64,000 bases of DNA from DATKMP01 sp963790045 (GTDB lineage Bacteria > Bacteroidota > Ignavibacteria > UBA10030), in assembly GCA_963790045.1 (NCBI GenBank), contig CAWBMS010000010.1, positions 1 to 64,000 on the forward strand. Reading direction: 5' to 3'. The notes below the pieces were generated by a model. It ran no database searches, was not told where the DNA came from, and saw only the letters and a list, made by a program, of their open reading frames with translations. Every line of letters begins with the position of its first letter. Within the stretch, counting starts at the first letter, position 1. Positions 1 to 8,515 of the stretch are shown piece by piece. The position numbers were made by a program, and so were the translations under genes.

Positions 1-102
1 CAACCGCTACAAACATAATAAATGAGCAAATAAAATGCAATATTCAGAAATTAAATTCAGAAAATCGTAATTCATTTAAGAAGGCGGAAGTACAAAAGAA
101 AG

Positions 103-1027
103 TTACAGGGTAAGCTTTTGAATATTCGTTTTCACATCGGCTGCGGATTGATTCAGCGCTGCCTGTTCTGTTGGTGTGAGTTTAATTTGTATAATGTCCT
201 CAACGCCGCTGCGGCCAAGTTTTACAGGAACGCCTACCACTGTATCGTGAATATCATATTCACCTTGGAGATAAACGGCGCACGGGAGAATGCGTTTTTT
301 GTTTTTTACGATCGCTTCAATCATTTGAACAGCAGATGCTGCTGGTGCATAAAATGCGCTGCCGGTTTTAAGAAGGTTGACGATTTCCATACCACCCTCG
401 CGTGTGCGTTTCACAATCCGATCAATAGCTTCTTGATTTATTAAATCCGGAATCGGAATGCCGGCAACAGTAGAATAACGCGGAAGCGGTACCATCGAAT
501 CTCCATGTCCACCTAAAACGAACGCAGTAACATTTTCCACCGAGACACCAAGTTCCATGGCGATAAATGTCCGCATACGTGCGGAGTCCAGTACTCCAGC
601 CATGCCGATGATATGGTGGCGATCAAAACCGCTTACCTTCCATGCTACGTAAGTCATTACATCTAATGGATTCGAAACAACGATGATGATGGCATTCGGA
701 GATTGTGCGGCGGCTTGTTCAACACAAGCTTCCACGATGGCTGCATTTGTATTTTGCAAATCATCGCGGGACATTCCCGGTTTGCGCGCGATACCGGCAG
801 TAATTAAAATAATGTTGGAGTTGAGGGTAAGTTGGTACGAGCTTGTTCCGATAATTTTTGTGTCGTTGTGTTCGATGGGTGTTGCTTCAGACATATCCAA
901 ACATTTGCCTTTGGATAATCCTTCAACCACATCGACCAGTACTGACTTCATTTGCTAATTCCTTTTCGGCGATAAGATGTGCAGCAGAGGCGCCGACATT
1001 TCCTGCGCCGATAACGGTGATTTTCAT
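103..1027 (-). CDS. mdh: Malate dehydrogenase, one frameshift near the N-terminus
   Basis: NAD-dependent malate dehydrogenase of the LDH-like type, interconverting malate and oxaloacetate in the cytoplasmic TCA cycle. The ATG at 1027 has a GGAGG just upstream and opens a Rossmann motif (GAGNVG, residues 7-12). After about 28 residues the frame shifts by one: an extra A at about 943 directly precedes a GTAC (942-939). Removing it joins NEV to VLVDVVEG and gives roughly 307 residues, the normal family length. Further signatures are the substrate-binding loop ARKPGMSRDD, SNPLDVMTY and the catalytic GGHGDSMVPLPRYS. An essential enzyme with one isolated indel is more likely a sequence error than a pseudogene. 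The enzyme assignment is firm; the frameshift reading is inference. Confidence 0.92.
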
Positions 1028-1136
1028 AGCAACCTCCAATAATCGTTTTATGATCTTCTATCACTTGAACAATTACAAGTTGAATTCAGTTTCACCGTAC
1101 GACAAAAATTATCGTAAATGATATTTCAGGATGGGG

Positions 1137-1167
1137 TAAAAAAAAGCCCTCAAGTTTGAGGGCTTAG
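1137..1167 (-). terminator. Intrinsic terminator after rplU-rpmA
   Basis: A 10-bp inverted repeat (AAGCCCTCAA / TTGAGGGCTT) lies just past the rpmA stop. Read on the minus strand it is followed by a run of about nine T, as expected of a Rho-independent terminator ending the ribosomal-protein pair. Confidence 0.85.
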
Positions 1168-1184
1168 AAAAAATAGAATTTACT

Positions 1185-1444
1185 TTATGCAGTAGGCGGC
1201 AGAATGCATACGCGCTGCCTATCTTTTCCGTAACGTTCAAACTTTACAACGCCATCGACAAGGGCAAATAATGTGTCATCGCTTCCGATGCCGACATTAA
1301 GACCCGGATGGAATTTCGTGCCGCGCTGGCGAACGAGAATGTTGCCCGCAAGCACTTCTTGACCGCCGAAGCGTTTGACGCCTAATCGTTGGGCATTACT
1401 ATCACGCCCGTTTTTCGTCTTCCGCCACCTTTTTTATGTGCCAT
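1185..1444 (-). CDS. rpmA: 50S ribosomal protein L27, one frameshift
   Basis: Ribosomal protein L27, located near the peptidyl-transferase centre. The ATG at 1444 starts MAHKKGGG, the hallmark L27 N-terminus. One base is missing between 1419 and 1418, so the literal frame stops after about 20 codons. Supplying one base restores GGGS-TKNGRDSNAQRLGVKR and the rest of an 86-residue L27 ending in ILPPTA. If the missing base is T the site reads AGTACG. It lies directly downstream of rplU in the usual rplU-rpmA order. L27 is normally a conserved single-copy gene, so a sequence error is the likeliest reading. Confidence 0.93.
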
Positions 1445-1455
1445 AACTTCTCCGC

Positions 1456-1764
1456 TTACTTTACATTGGTAATTTCAATTTCTGAAAACTGTTGACGATG
1501 ACCGTTGCGAACTCGGTATCCTTTGCGCTTTTTCTTTTTCAGCACAATCACCGTTCCGTCTTTCACATGACGCAGAACTTTTGCTTCCACCATCGAGCCG
1601 GCAATATACGGTGCGCCAACCGTTGTTTTGGTATCATCGCCTTTGACAAGCACTTTGTCAAATTTTACGGTTGCGCCTGCATCCGAGCTCAATTTGGGGA
1701 CAAACACCTTTGATGAAGGAGTGACCTTTACTTGGGTTCCTGAAATTTCAACAACTGCGTACAT
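1456..1764 (-). CDS. rplU: 50S ribosomal protein L21
   Basis: Ribosomal protein L21, a 23S-rRNA-binding large-subunit protein. The preferred start is the ATG at 1764 (MYAVVEISG), preceded by GTGAGGAACGAA; a start four codons upstream is open but would begin inside that ribosome-binding site. The product is about 102 residues, normal for L21, with the family pattern YAVVEI-GTQ-KV near the N-terminus, VGAPYI in the middle and a lysine-rich KKKKRKGYRVRNGHRQ C-terminal stretch. It precedes rpmA with a 12-bp gap, forming a two-gene operon. Confidence 0.95.
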   Translation of the reverse strand: MYAVVEISGTQVKVTPSSKVFVPKLSSDAGATVKFDKVLVKGDDTKTTVGAPYIAGSMVEAKVLRHVKDGTVIVLKKKKRKGYRVRNGHRQQFSEIEITNVK

Positions 1765-1968
1765 TTCGTTCCTCACAATGAATCATAATTTTTAAGTATT
1801 ACAATATATTAAAAAAGTCGAAGAGAGTCAACGAATTTTGAAAGCGAACGCAAGAAATATCACTATTCGTTCAGCGGATTACCAAGAGCAAGTACTATTA
1901 GTCGTCCCTTAAAAAGACAAATTCAGTTCGACATTTTTGTTTGTTGGCTTGGCGCATAGAAAAGTCGA

Positions 1969-2256
1969 TTGAACAGAGTGCCCTTATTTTCTTGGCTGCC
2001 AAGAAGAATACATGAAAAATATGCAAATGCCAGAATTTATACAAAAAACAGAATCGTTAAATTACTTAAACAATACGGATTTAATATAATTTCTATTGAA
2101 TATATTACTGCTCCGATGGATGTGTTGCCCAAGGGGAAACTTAAAGACTTTGTGATCAACAATTTTTTTAATACAGACACAACCACAATTCCATTTAAAT
2201 CTACATCAATATTCGTAGTTGCTAAAAAATTGAAAACATCATTTAATAAAATTTAG
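1969..2256 (+). pseudogene. C-terminal remnant of a SAM-dependent methyltransferase
   Basis: An open stretch of about 95 codons that begins right after an in-frame TAG and has no good start or ribosome-binding site. The peptide contains WLPRRIHEKYANARIYTK and VKLLKQYGFNI, which resemble the C-terminal part of class I methyltransferases found in glycan gene clusters. The SAM-binding N-terminal half is absent. It sits in an AT-rich gene-poor patch between rplU and small orphan genes, consistent with a decayed fragment. Family assignment rests on recall of the motif and is tentative. Confidence 0.45.
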
Positions 2257-2506
2257 AACATTCTATTGTGTGTTCTAACCATTTTAAAAAGAGCCCGGCC
2301 CGCGCTGTGAAGGAGTTCCGCCCATGGCGGATAAATGCACTCCTGAACCAAGATGGGTGAGTATGAGAAACTAAATTTATGCATAAAATAAAATATATCG
2401 GTTATTGCGCGACGGTTGTGGAAAATGAAAGTTCAGTGTGCCGCAGCTTAGCCGTCGGTCGCTAGGCGCACAAAAGGGGCAAATCAATTATCTCAGAAAG
2501 GTTTTT

Positions 2507-2704
2507 ATGAAGAACAGCAAAATATTTTTACCGTCATCAATTGGCTTAATTCTCTTGGCAATAATTTTTTCTTTTGCTACTTGGAATAATTCCAATATCT
2601 GGATTCCTATTTTTATAATTTTTATTGTCTTGAGCATCATTGTATATATTTTACGTTCTGTTATTACTTCCATCGATGAACGATTGAAGAAATTGGAAAA
2701 ATAA
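2507..2704 (+). CDS. Small two-helix membrane protein, unknown function
   Basis: A 65-residue protein starting at ATG 2507 after CAGAAAGG. An in-frame start 23 codons upstream exists, but its peptide looks random and it lacks a ribosome-binding site. Two hydrophobic segments (about residues 8-25 and 31-50) are separated by a short WNNSN turn. A charged tail ending DERLKKLEK may form a short coiled coil on one side of the membrane. I do not recognise the family. Neighbours are other small orphan membrane genes. Confidence 0.5.
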   Translation: MKNSKIFLPSSIGLILLAIIFSFATWNNSNIWIPIFIIFIVLSIIVYILRSVITSIDERLKKLEK

Positions 2705-2874
2705 ACCGTACCTATGCATTCTACACAATTGTGCGCCTAACCACGTACTGTGTTAAAAGTCAAGAGCGATGAATAAAAATATTTCTGCCGAATGCATTAC
2801 TTTTTCATCTCGTTCTCAAGTTCTTTTACTCGTTTTGGCGGGACTTGGGAGCGAGAAAATAAAGAGGAAACCCA

Positions 2875-3201
2875 ATGAATTTTCAACCGATATTAACTGT
2901 GATGCTTGTTCCTGCCGTTTGGTTACTGAAGTCTGTTGTGTACGTTGCAGCATTTCGAGTGCGCAAGATTTCGGCTACCTATTTAAATTGTTTGATCATT
3001 GCGGGAGCACCATTACTTCTCGGCGGCTTGATTTTTATTCCGCTGCCGGATATCTTAGCAATCGCTGGCGGTATCGGATTGGCAGTTTATCTGACCATGC
3101 ATTATACAGGCGTTCCCTTCATTCCTGATGGGCTCTTCATTCCATTAGGAATCGAAGTGGCATTCAGAATTGGAACATGGGTAATTCAAAACTTGATCTA
3201 A
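2875..3201 (+). CDS. Hydrophobic membrane protein, unknown function
   Basis: A 108-residue protein with an ATG preceded by AGAGGAAACCCA, a reasonable ribosome-binding site. About four hydrophobic segments are visible (roughly residues 6-26, 36-54, 56-73 and 83-106), with little charge outside a short RVRK loop. An overlapping ORF in another frame (2769-3128) is Cys/Ser-rich and less protein-like, so I reject it. No family is recognised and no neighbour gives a functional clue. Confidence 0.5.
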   Translation: MNFQPILTVMLVPAVWLLKSVVYVAAFRVRKISATYLNCLIIAGAPLLLGGLIFIPLPDILAIAGGIGLAVYLTMHYTGVPFIPDGLFIPLGIEVAFRIGTWVIQNLI

Positions 3202-3393
3202 CGGTCCGAATTGCCGGTACTCAAAATATGGATGTTATTGTCACCTGCATAACTTAAACCGAGAAGGTGGCGGGCAAGCAAGAACGACAGTTGTGTTTTA
3301 TGTAATAAAGAAATTATTAGGCGGTTTCAAGTATTATGAATCGTAGTTGTATCTGAATAAAGTACATCTCTAATAAAGGAAGGAGTGATTTCA

Positions 3394-3783
3394 GTGAACA
3401 AAGATAGGTATGAACGCGGATTAGAAAAACTTAAAGAAATTGATGGTGAAGCAGGAGAGCATGTTATCGAGAGTCTCAAAGATATTGCGCCTGACTTGGC
3501 GCGTTATACCATCGAGTTTCCATTTGGCGACATTTACAGTCGTGCAGGATTAGACTTGAAATCGAGAGAGATTGCAACTGTTGCAGCACTGACAGCGCTT
3601 GGCAATGCTGCGCCGCAATTGAAGGTGCATATTCATGGCGCATTAAATGTTGGCTGTTCACGCAAAGAAATTGTCGAGATAATTATTCAGATGGCAGTAT
3701 ATGCAGGATTTCCAGCCGCTTTGAACGGAATGTTTGCAGCCAAGGAAATTTTCCAAGAGCGAGATAAAACTGGATTAAGTTAG
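3394..3783 (+). CDS. Carboxymuconolactone decarboxylase (AhpD-like) family protein
   Basis: A small all-helical protein of the CMD/AhpD-like superfamily. Members include decarboxylases and peroxidase partners. The core segment LDLKSREIATVAALTALG followed by QLKVHIHGALNVGCSRKEI is typical, as is the C-terminal AVYAGFPAALNGMFAAKEIF. The AhpD-type CxxC is absent; only one Cys precedes SRKE, so a redox role is not supported. I chose the GTG at 3394 because AGGAAGGAG at 3378-3385 is then 8 bases upstream; the in-frame GTG at 3385 overlaps that site. The gene stands alone. Confidence 0.8.
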   Translation: MNKDRYERGLEKLKEIDGEAGEHVIESLKDIAPDLARYTIEFPFGDIYSRAGLDLKSREIATVAALTALGNAAPQLKVHIHGALNVGCSRKEIVEIIIQMAVYAGFPAALNGMFAAKEIFQERDKTGLS

Positions 3784-3898
3784 ATGTGCTATGCCGCTGC
3801 AAATAAATCCACCTCCGGCGGATAAACCGATAGGCGGGGAAACCGGATCGGTTAGACTGAAGAGGAAACAGAGCATTGGAGTGATAGAAAAAATCTGG

Positions 3899-3924
3899 AG
3901 GCGACGATATATATATCGTCGCCT
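3899..3924. repeat. 26-bp perfect palindrome
   Basis: A perfect self-complementary sequence, AGGCGACGATATA followed by its reverse complement, downstream of the CMD-family gene. It has no T-run on either side, so it does not look like a standard terminator. It lies 32 bp before another hairpin. Confidence 0.7.
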
Positions 3925-3956
3925 GCGAAACTTTGCCAAGATTGATAGACATTAGA

Positions 3957-4002
3957 TGTGACCGTCGTCTGCCAAGTTTAAGCCACGTTGGTGACGGTCA
4001 CA
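3957..4002. repeat. Dispersed hairpin repeat, copy 1
   Basis: A 10-bp perfect inverted repeat, TGTGACCGTC and GACGGTCACA, encloses a 26-base loop. A second copy at 34091-34134 has the same layout, with TGTGACCATC paired to GATGGTCACA. The G-C to A-T change is compensated on the other arm, and both share CTGC after the left arm and GGT before the right arm. Confidence 0.65.
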
Positions 4003-4055
4003 AACAAGTTTGTAGGCAACATAAATTAACGAAACACTTTATTGGGAGAACCAAA

Positions 4056-4313
4056 ATGAGGAAAGATATTTTTGTTGTTGGTATTCGTCTCTTGGGAGTA
4101 TGGCAATTGATCGGAGCCATCGTTTCATTATGTAATATCATTATCGTCTGGCTTGGATATTATAGAACGCAATCGATTCAAAATGAATACACCATCATTC
4201 ATTTTGGTATTCAGTTTGTCATCGGGCTGTATCTTATACTTCGTCCATACCATCTATTCCATTGTATCGAACGATTTGCGGAAAAAGACGAAGAAGAACC
4301 GGTTGCGAAATAA
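4056..4313 (+). CDS. Small two-helix membrane protein, unknown function
   Basis: An 85-residue protein. The ATG at 4056 is preceded by TTGGGAGAACC; an upstream in-frame start at 3933 would run through the hairpin repeat and gives an implausible peptide. Hydrophobic segments at about residues 14-33 and 48-62 are joined by a YYRTQ-containing loop, and the tail is acidic (AEKDEEEP). No family is recognised. It lies between two repeat elements, in the accessory patch. Confidence 0.5.
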   Translation: MRKDIFVVGIRLLGVWQLIGAIVSLCNIIIVWLGYYRTQSIQNEYTIIHFGIQFVIGLYLILRPYHLFHCIERFAEKDEEEPVAK

Positions 4314-4367
4314 TTTTGGTTATCATCATCTTCAAGTTCGTAGCGTATGTGAAAATTATGTAAAGCT

Positions 4368-4430
4368 GGTAGTCGAGGACTTTAGTCCTCGTTATTATTC
4401 TGGAAACGAAACCTAAAGGTTTCGACTACC
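4368..4430. repeat. Nested inverted repeat predicted to form a three-way junction
   Basis: The outer arms GGTAGTCGA (4368) and TCGACTACC (ending 4430) are complementary. They enclose two internal hairpins, GAGGAC-TTTA-GTCCTC and GAAACC-TAAA-GGTTTC. The right side is followed by GTATTTTTTC, so it could also stop transcription of the upstream small gene. The two-arm design resembles paired REP/BIME-type elements. Confidence 0.65.
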
Positions 4431-4583
4431 GTATTTTTTCGAATTTGCACACACTGGTTGCTTCGAAAATAAATTGATTGCATCGATCCGATCTCTTGGA
4501 GAGGTCGGTTCGGTTAGAGTAAAAAGGAAATAGGGAACCTTGTTAAAGTTACCCGGGTAAATGCAAAGTATGGATGCAGTTAC

Positions 4584-5078
4584 TTAATCCGTTTTCCGTG
4601 CTCCGACCTGCCGGTCAGCCATAATCAAACTCACAGGAGAGCTGCCGATCATTTCAAGCAGACTAATCACTTCTGTTACATTTTTTTCTTCTTCCACTTG
4701 CTCGTTGATGAACCATTGCAGAAATGTTTGCGTGGGGTAATCTTTTTCTTTCAACGCAAGTTCATAAAGCTTGTTGATCAGTCCTGTTACTTTTTCTTCG
4801 TGTTCTAAAATTTGTTTAAACACATCTAACGGCGTTTTAAATTTTACCGGCGGCTGCTCGATGGCTTTCAGCACAACGGTACTGCCGCGGTCATGAAGAT
4901 AGTTGAAAAATTTTAGCGCGTGTTCGGTTTCTTCCTGATATTGGACGCGTGTCCAGTTCGCAAAGCCGGGAAGGTTTTGCATGACAAAGTGTGCCGACAT
5001 CGACAAATACAAATACGCCGAATACAATTCGTGATTGATTTGTTCGTTGATGGAATCTTGCAGTGGTTTGCTTAACAT
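4584..5078 (-). CDS. ftnA: Non-haem ferritin
   Basis: Ferritin that oxidises and stores iron as a 24-mer shell. The product is 164 residues, the standard length. Ferroxidase ligands are visible: Glu in INHELYSAYLYL (helix A), the EETEH motif at about residues 49-53 (helix B), and the EEQVEEEKN region of helix D. It has no haem-ligand Met typical of bacterioferritin. ATG 5078 follows AAAAGGAGATAACT, a strong ribosome-binding site. It is monocistronic and divergent from the FmdB-like gene, so both promoters must lie in 5079-5208. Confidence 0.93.
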   Translation of the reverse strand: MLSKPLQDSINEQINHELYSAYLYLSMSAHFVMQNLPGFANWTRVQYQEETEHALKFFNYLHDRGSTVVLKAIEQPPVKFKTPLDVFKQILEHEEKVTGLINKLYELALKEKDYPTQTFLQWFINEQVEEEKNVTEVISLLEMIGSSPVSLIMADRQVGARKTD

Positions 5079-5208
5079 AGTTATCTCCTTTTATATTGTT
5101 TGTGATACCATTGAAACTGAAATCAATCCCAAAACGTTCCCCATGTTCCCATTGAAATCTGTTGCAATTTGGAGTATATTATAAACAAAAGGAGTTGAAA
5201 ATATACCA

Positions 5209-5505
5209 ATGCCAACGTATGAATATCGATGTAAATCGTGCGGCTATGAATTTGATGAGCTTCAATCCATAAAAGCGGAGCCATTAAAGATGTGCCCGCA
5301 ATGTAAAAAACCAGCATTGAAGCGTCTGATTTCAGGTGGTGCGGCTTTGGTTTTTAATGGCAGTGGATTTTATGAGACGGATTACAAGAAATCACATACC
5401 TCGGCTTCTTCCTCAAGCACAAAGAAGCCCTTGGCGAAGTCCAAAGCAAAGACAGAACCCTCATCACCTGCAAAAGCCAAAACAGATTCTTCAGCAACTA
5501 AATAA
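5209..5505 (+). CDS. FmdB/zinc-ribbon family protein
   Basis: A 98-residue protein with an N-terminal zinc ribbon: MPTYEYRCKSCGYEFDEL, then CPQC about 20 residues later. This is the FmdB-type putative regulatory domain (CxxC...CxxC). The rest is a low-complexity Ser/Lys/Ala tail without structure, which is common in this family. AAAGGAG lies upstream of the ATG. Function is not established for the family; regulation or metal binding is assumed from the ribbon. A strong terminator follows. Confidence 0.85.
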   Translation: MPTYEYRCKSCGYEFDELQSIKAEPLKMCPQCKKPALKRLISGGAALVFNGSGFYETDYKKSHTSASSSSTKKPLAKSKAKTEPSSPAKAKTDSSATK

Positions 5506-5529
5506 GCTGGATGAGTTATTTTAAAATGA

Positions 5530-5556
5530 AAAACCCCGAAATGTCTTCGGGGTTTT
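5530..5556. terminator. Bidirectional intrinsic terminator
   Basis: An 11-bp stem, AAAACCCCGAA and TTCGGGGTTTT, sits between the convergent FmdB-like gene and tyrA. The A-tract and T-tract on opposite sides let it serve both directions. Confidence 0.88.
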
Positions 5557-5561
5557 GTGTT

Positions 5562-6671
5562 TTAGGAACCGACTTCAAATCCGGCGCGGCGAAGAACTCG
5601 CTTGGCTTGTTCGGCAATTCGTTGATTATCCAACGATAAGCGAAATGTGCCGCCGCGATGTTCGCGCACCTTCAATAATTCCAAATCTTTAATATTGATC
5701 TTTGCTTTGGCAAGCGTTGCGGTTAAACGAGCAAGCTGTCCGGGTTTGTCATCCACATAAACGGAAATATCGACGAGAGTGGAAAGAAATCCTTTCATCG
5801 AACGGGGAATAGAAGAACGCAGGCGTTGCGAGGATTGGAATTCATTTTTTAAAGTTGCTGATCGAGAAGAAAGCGAACGTTCGTACCAACTCAGTACCTT
5901 AATATACAGTTTCAATGCTTTACGGATTTCTTGTCGATTGAGTTTCAGGATGTCATCCCAAAATGTGTACGGGCTGGAAGCGATGCGTGTCATGTCGCGA
6001 AAACCGCCTGCACCCAGAGCAAGTCGTTTGCTTGCTGTGCGATGTTTGTTGCCGGCGGTGTTCATCAAAGCCACTGCCGCAAGCTGTGGAAGATGGCTGA
6101 GCGCTGCAATTGTGCTGTCGTGTTCGGCTGCGGGTAATTGCATCACACGTGTGTCCAACGCTTTCAAGAATTGTGAAAGTCGGACGAAATGCTTTTTGTT
6201 TGTTGTGCGAGTCGGTGTAAGCAGATAGACAGCATTTTGAAATAAGAGCGGATGTGCGGCATCGATGCCGGAAAATTCAGCGCCTGTCATCGGATGACCA
6301 CCAATGAAATTTCCTTTCGGAAAAAACATCTCAGCAAGTTCGGTAATGATTTGCTTTACGCTTCCGACATCGGTGATAATTGCATCGGGAGAAATGTGCG
6401 ATGATATTTTCGGAATCAACGAGAGAATGGATGATGCCGGAGTTGCAAGAATAATCAAATCAGCATGGACAACGGCTCGTGCGACGGATGTGATTCCCTC
6501 ATCAATAACGTTGCGTTGCTTGGCACGCTTTAAAACAGCGGGCTTGTCGCATCCTATGATATGTGTTGCGGGAAATCGCCGCTTGATTGCAAGCGCAAAT
6601 GATCCGCCGATAAGTCCAACGCCGATAATCGTGATGCGCTGAAAGGGAAGTGCAGTCGGTTTGGGTTTCAT
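5562..6671 (-). CDS. tyrA: Prephenate dehydrogenase with C-terminal ACT domain
   Basis: Oxidatively decarboxylates prephenate to 4-hydroxyphenylpyruvate in tyrosine synthesis. The 369-residue protein has an NAD-binding GVGLIGGS at about residues 17-24, the substrate motif GGHPMTGAEFSG near residue 143, and LLFQNAVYLLTP after it. A C-terminal ACT domain (about 300-369, ISVYVDDKPGQLARL) is a likely tyrosine-sensing regulatory module. It starts 9 bp after aroF ends, so the two first/late aromatic enzymes are co-transcribed. The N-terminal extension before the Rossmann strand is short and ordinary. Confidence 0.93.
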   Translation of the reverse strand: MKPKPTALPFQRITIIGVGLIGGSFALAIKRRFPATHIIGCDKPAVLKRAKQRNVIDEGITSVARAVVHADLIILATPASSILSLIPKISSHISPDAIITDVGSVKQIITELAEMFFPKGNFIGGHPMTGAEFSGIDAAHPLLFQNAVYLLTPTRTTNKKHFVRLSQFLKALDTRVMQLPAAEHDSTIAALSHLPQLAAVALMNTAGNKHRTASKRLALGAGGFRDMTRIASSPYTFWDDILKLNRQEIRKALKLYIKVLSWYERSLSSRSATLKNEFQSSQRLRSSIPRSMKGFLSTLVDISVYVDDKPGQLARLTATLAKAKINIKDLELLKVREHRGGTFRLSLDNQRIAEQAKRVLRRAGFEVGS

Positions 6672-6680
6672 TACTTCGTT

Positions 6681-7697
6681 TTATGCTAACGTTCTTCCGA
6701 TTGCTTCGGCAATGATGCGAACTTCTTTCATCATCTGCGTGAATTGATCGGGATACAAGGATTGTGCGCCGTCAGAAAGCGCATGGTCGGGATCGTGATG
6801 CACTTCCACAATGATGCCGTCTGCACCTGCGGCAACAGCAGCTCGTGCCATGGGAATCACTTTATCGCGAATGCCGACGCCGTGTGACGGATCCGCAATA
6901 ATTGGCAAATGACTTTTCTTCTTGATGACCGGTATGGCGCTAATGTCCATCGTATTTCGAGTTGCAGTTTCAAACGTACGGATACCGCGTTCGCATAAAA
7001 TTACCTGTTCATTGCCGCCTGATAAAATATATTCAGCGGACATCAACCATTCTTCAATGGTCGCAGATAGCCCGCGCTTGAGCATCACCGGTTTGGATGC
7101 TTTGCCAAGGTCTTTCAGAAATGTGTAATTCTGCATGTTGCGTGCACCGATTTGTAAAATATCGGCGTACGATTCAACCAAGGCAATATCGGCTCGGTCC
7201 ATAACCTCGGTTACAACTTTCAAATTGAATTCATTTGCAGCGGCGCGCATAAGTTTTAATCCTTGTTCGCCCAGCCCTTGAAACGAATAAGGCGAAGATC
7301 GTGGTTTAAATGCTCCGCCGCGTAAAATCTTTGCACCGGATTTTGCAACATGTTCTGCAATCGTAAAAATTTGTTTCTCGGTTTCCACAGAACATGGACC
7401 CGCCATTGCAACGACTGCATTTCCGCCGATCTCAATGCCGCCGATATTAAAAACCGAACCTTCGCTTTTGAATGCATGGCTTGCAAGTTTATATGGCTCT
7501 GTAATGCGGATGACTTCCGCAACACCGGGGAGCAATTCAATTTGCCGGTGATCGAAATCCGGATGCACACCGATTGCACCCAGTACCGTATGCTGTACAC
7601 CGGTGGAACGATGTACGTCAAAACCATGTTCATTGATGACGCGAATAATATCTTCAACTTGTTTTTCAGTTGCGTTGGATTCTAAAACGACGATCAT
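6681..7697 (-). CDS. aroF: 3-deoxy-7-phosphoheptulonate synthase, class I beta
   Basis: DAHP synthase condenses PEP and erythrose-4-phosphate, the first step of the shikimate pathway. The 338-residue protein has the N-terminal ferredoxin-like regulatory domain (about residues 1-70) typical of the Thermotoga-type beta subclass. The barrel follows, with VAMAGPCSVE, KILRGGAFKPRSSPYSFQG, MLKRGLSATIEEW, ILCERGIRTFE and IADPSHGVG. It is the upstream partner of tyrA. This family is related to KdsA, also encoded nearby, but the RGGAFKPR and length identify it as DAHP synthase. Confidence 0.95.
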   Translation of the reverse strand: MIVVLESNATEKQVEDIIRVINEHGFDVHRSTGVQHTVLGAIGVHPDFDHRQIELLPGVAEVIRITEPYKLASHAFKSEGSVFNIGGIEIGGNAVVAMAGPCSVETEKQIFTIAEHVAKSGAKILRGGAFKPRSSPYSFQGLGEQGLKLMRAAANEFNLKVVTEVMDRADIALVESYADILQIGARNMQNYTFLKDLGKASKPVMLKRGLSATIEEWLMSAEYILSGGNEQVILCERGIRTFETATRNTMDISAIPVIKKKSHLPIIADPSHGVGIRDKVIPMARAAVAAGADGIIVEVHHDPDHALSDGAQSLYPDQFTQMMKEVRIIAEAIGRTLA

Positions 7698-7759
7698 AAT
7701 AATACGTATCTCTTGTGTGTGAATATGTTATTGTCAATCAAATTCTATTTTCTGTATTC

Positions 7760-8500
7760 TTATTCATACCGATCTAACTTAAAGTTTTCACCTAAATACA
7801 ATTTACGAGCTTCTGGATCATTTGCAAGGTATTCTGCTGTTCCGCCTTTTAATATTTTCCCTTCAAATAAAAGATACGAACGGTCGGTAATGGAAAGCGT
7901 TTCGTGCACATTGTGATCTGTGATGAGTACGCCGATATTTTTTTCTTTCAACTTGCGGACGATGTTCATAATATCTTCCACGGCAATAGGATCGATGCCT
8001 GCGAATGGCTCATCTAATAAAATGAATTTTGGATCAATTGCTAACGAGCGTGCAATTTCTGTCCGTCTTCGTTCGCCGCCGGAAAGCACATATCCTTTGC
8101 TTTTGGCGATAGGTGTGAGTCCAAATTCTTCCATCAGCCGATCGCACTTTTCTGCCTGCCCTTTCGGAGAAAGTTTTGTGGTTTGCAAGATTGCCATCAA
8201 ATTATCGCGGACAGAAAGCCGCCGGAAGACCGATGCCTCCTGCGGAAGATAGCCGATGCCGAGCCGTGCGCGTTCATACATTGGCTTCTTGCTGATCTCG
8301 GTTCCCTGTAAAAAAACTTTACCGCTGTTTGGGCGAATCATTCCAACGATCATGTAAAACGTCGTCGTTTTGCCCGCACCATTCGGGCCAAGCAAGCCGA
8401 CAATTTCGCCTTGCTGTACTTCAACGCTCACTTGGTCAACAACCGTACGTTTTTTGTATCGCTTGATAAGATTTTCAGAATGAAGAATATTGTCTGTCAT
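7760..8500 (-). CDS. lptB: LPS export ABC transporter ATP-binding protein
   Basis: Cytoplasmic ATPase of the LptBFG complex, which extracts lipopolysaccharide from the inner membrane. The 246-residue protein has Walker A GPNGAGKTT (about 38-46), signature LSGGERRR (about 139), Walker B FILLDEPFAGIDP and a switch His in LITDHNV. The form PFAGIDPIAV and the tail with ILKGGTAEYLANDPEARKLYLG are characteristic of LptB. It follows the OstA-like and LptC genes, forming a transport cluster. lptF and lptG are not in the window. Confidence 0.95.
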   Translation of the reverse strand: MTDNILHSENLIKRYKKRTVVDQVSVEVQQGEIVGLLGPNGAGKTTTFYMIVGMIRPNSGKVFLQGTEISKKPMYERARLGIGYLPQEASVFRRLSVRDNLMAILQTTKLSPKGQAEKCDRLMEEFGLTPIAKSKGYVLSGGERRRTEIARSLAIDPKFILLDEPFAGIDPIAVEDIMNIVRKLKEKNIGVLITDHNVHETLSITDRSYLLFEGKILKGGTAEYLANDPEARKLYLGENFKLDRYE

Positions 8501-8515
8501 GATTTTTATGATTCG

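Noticed and set aside
2769..3128. Plus-strand ORF of 119 codons overlapping the membrane protein at 2875
   Set aside because: Its peptide is Cys/Ser-rich and unlike a protein, and the hydrophobic frame has the better ribosome-binding site.
3841..4530. Similar GGTTAGA-x-T-x-AA-x-AGGAAA stretches at about 3850 and 4510
   Set aside because: They share only about 20 of 25 bases without arms or gene context, so I do not call a repeat.
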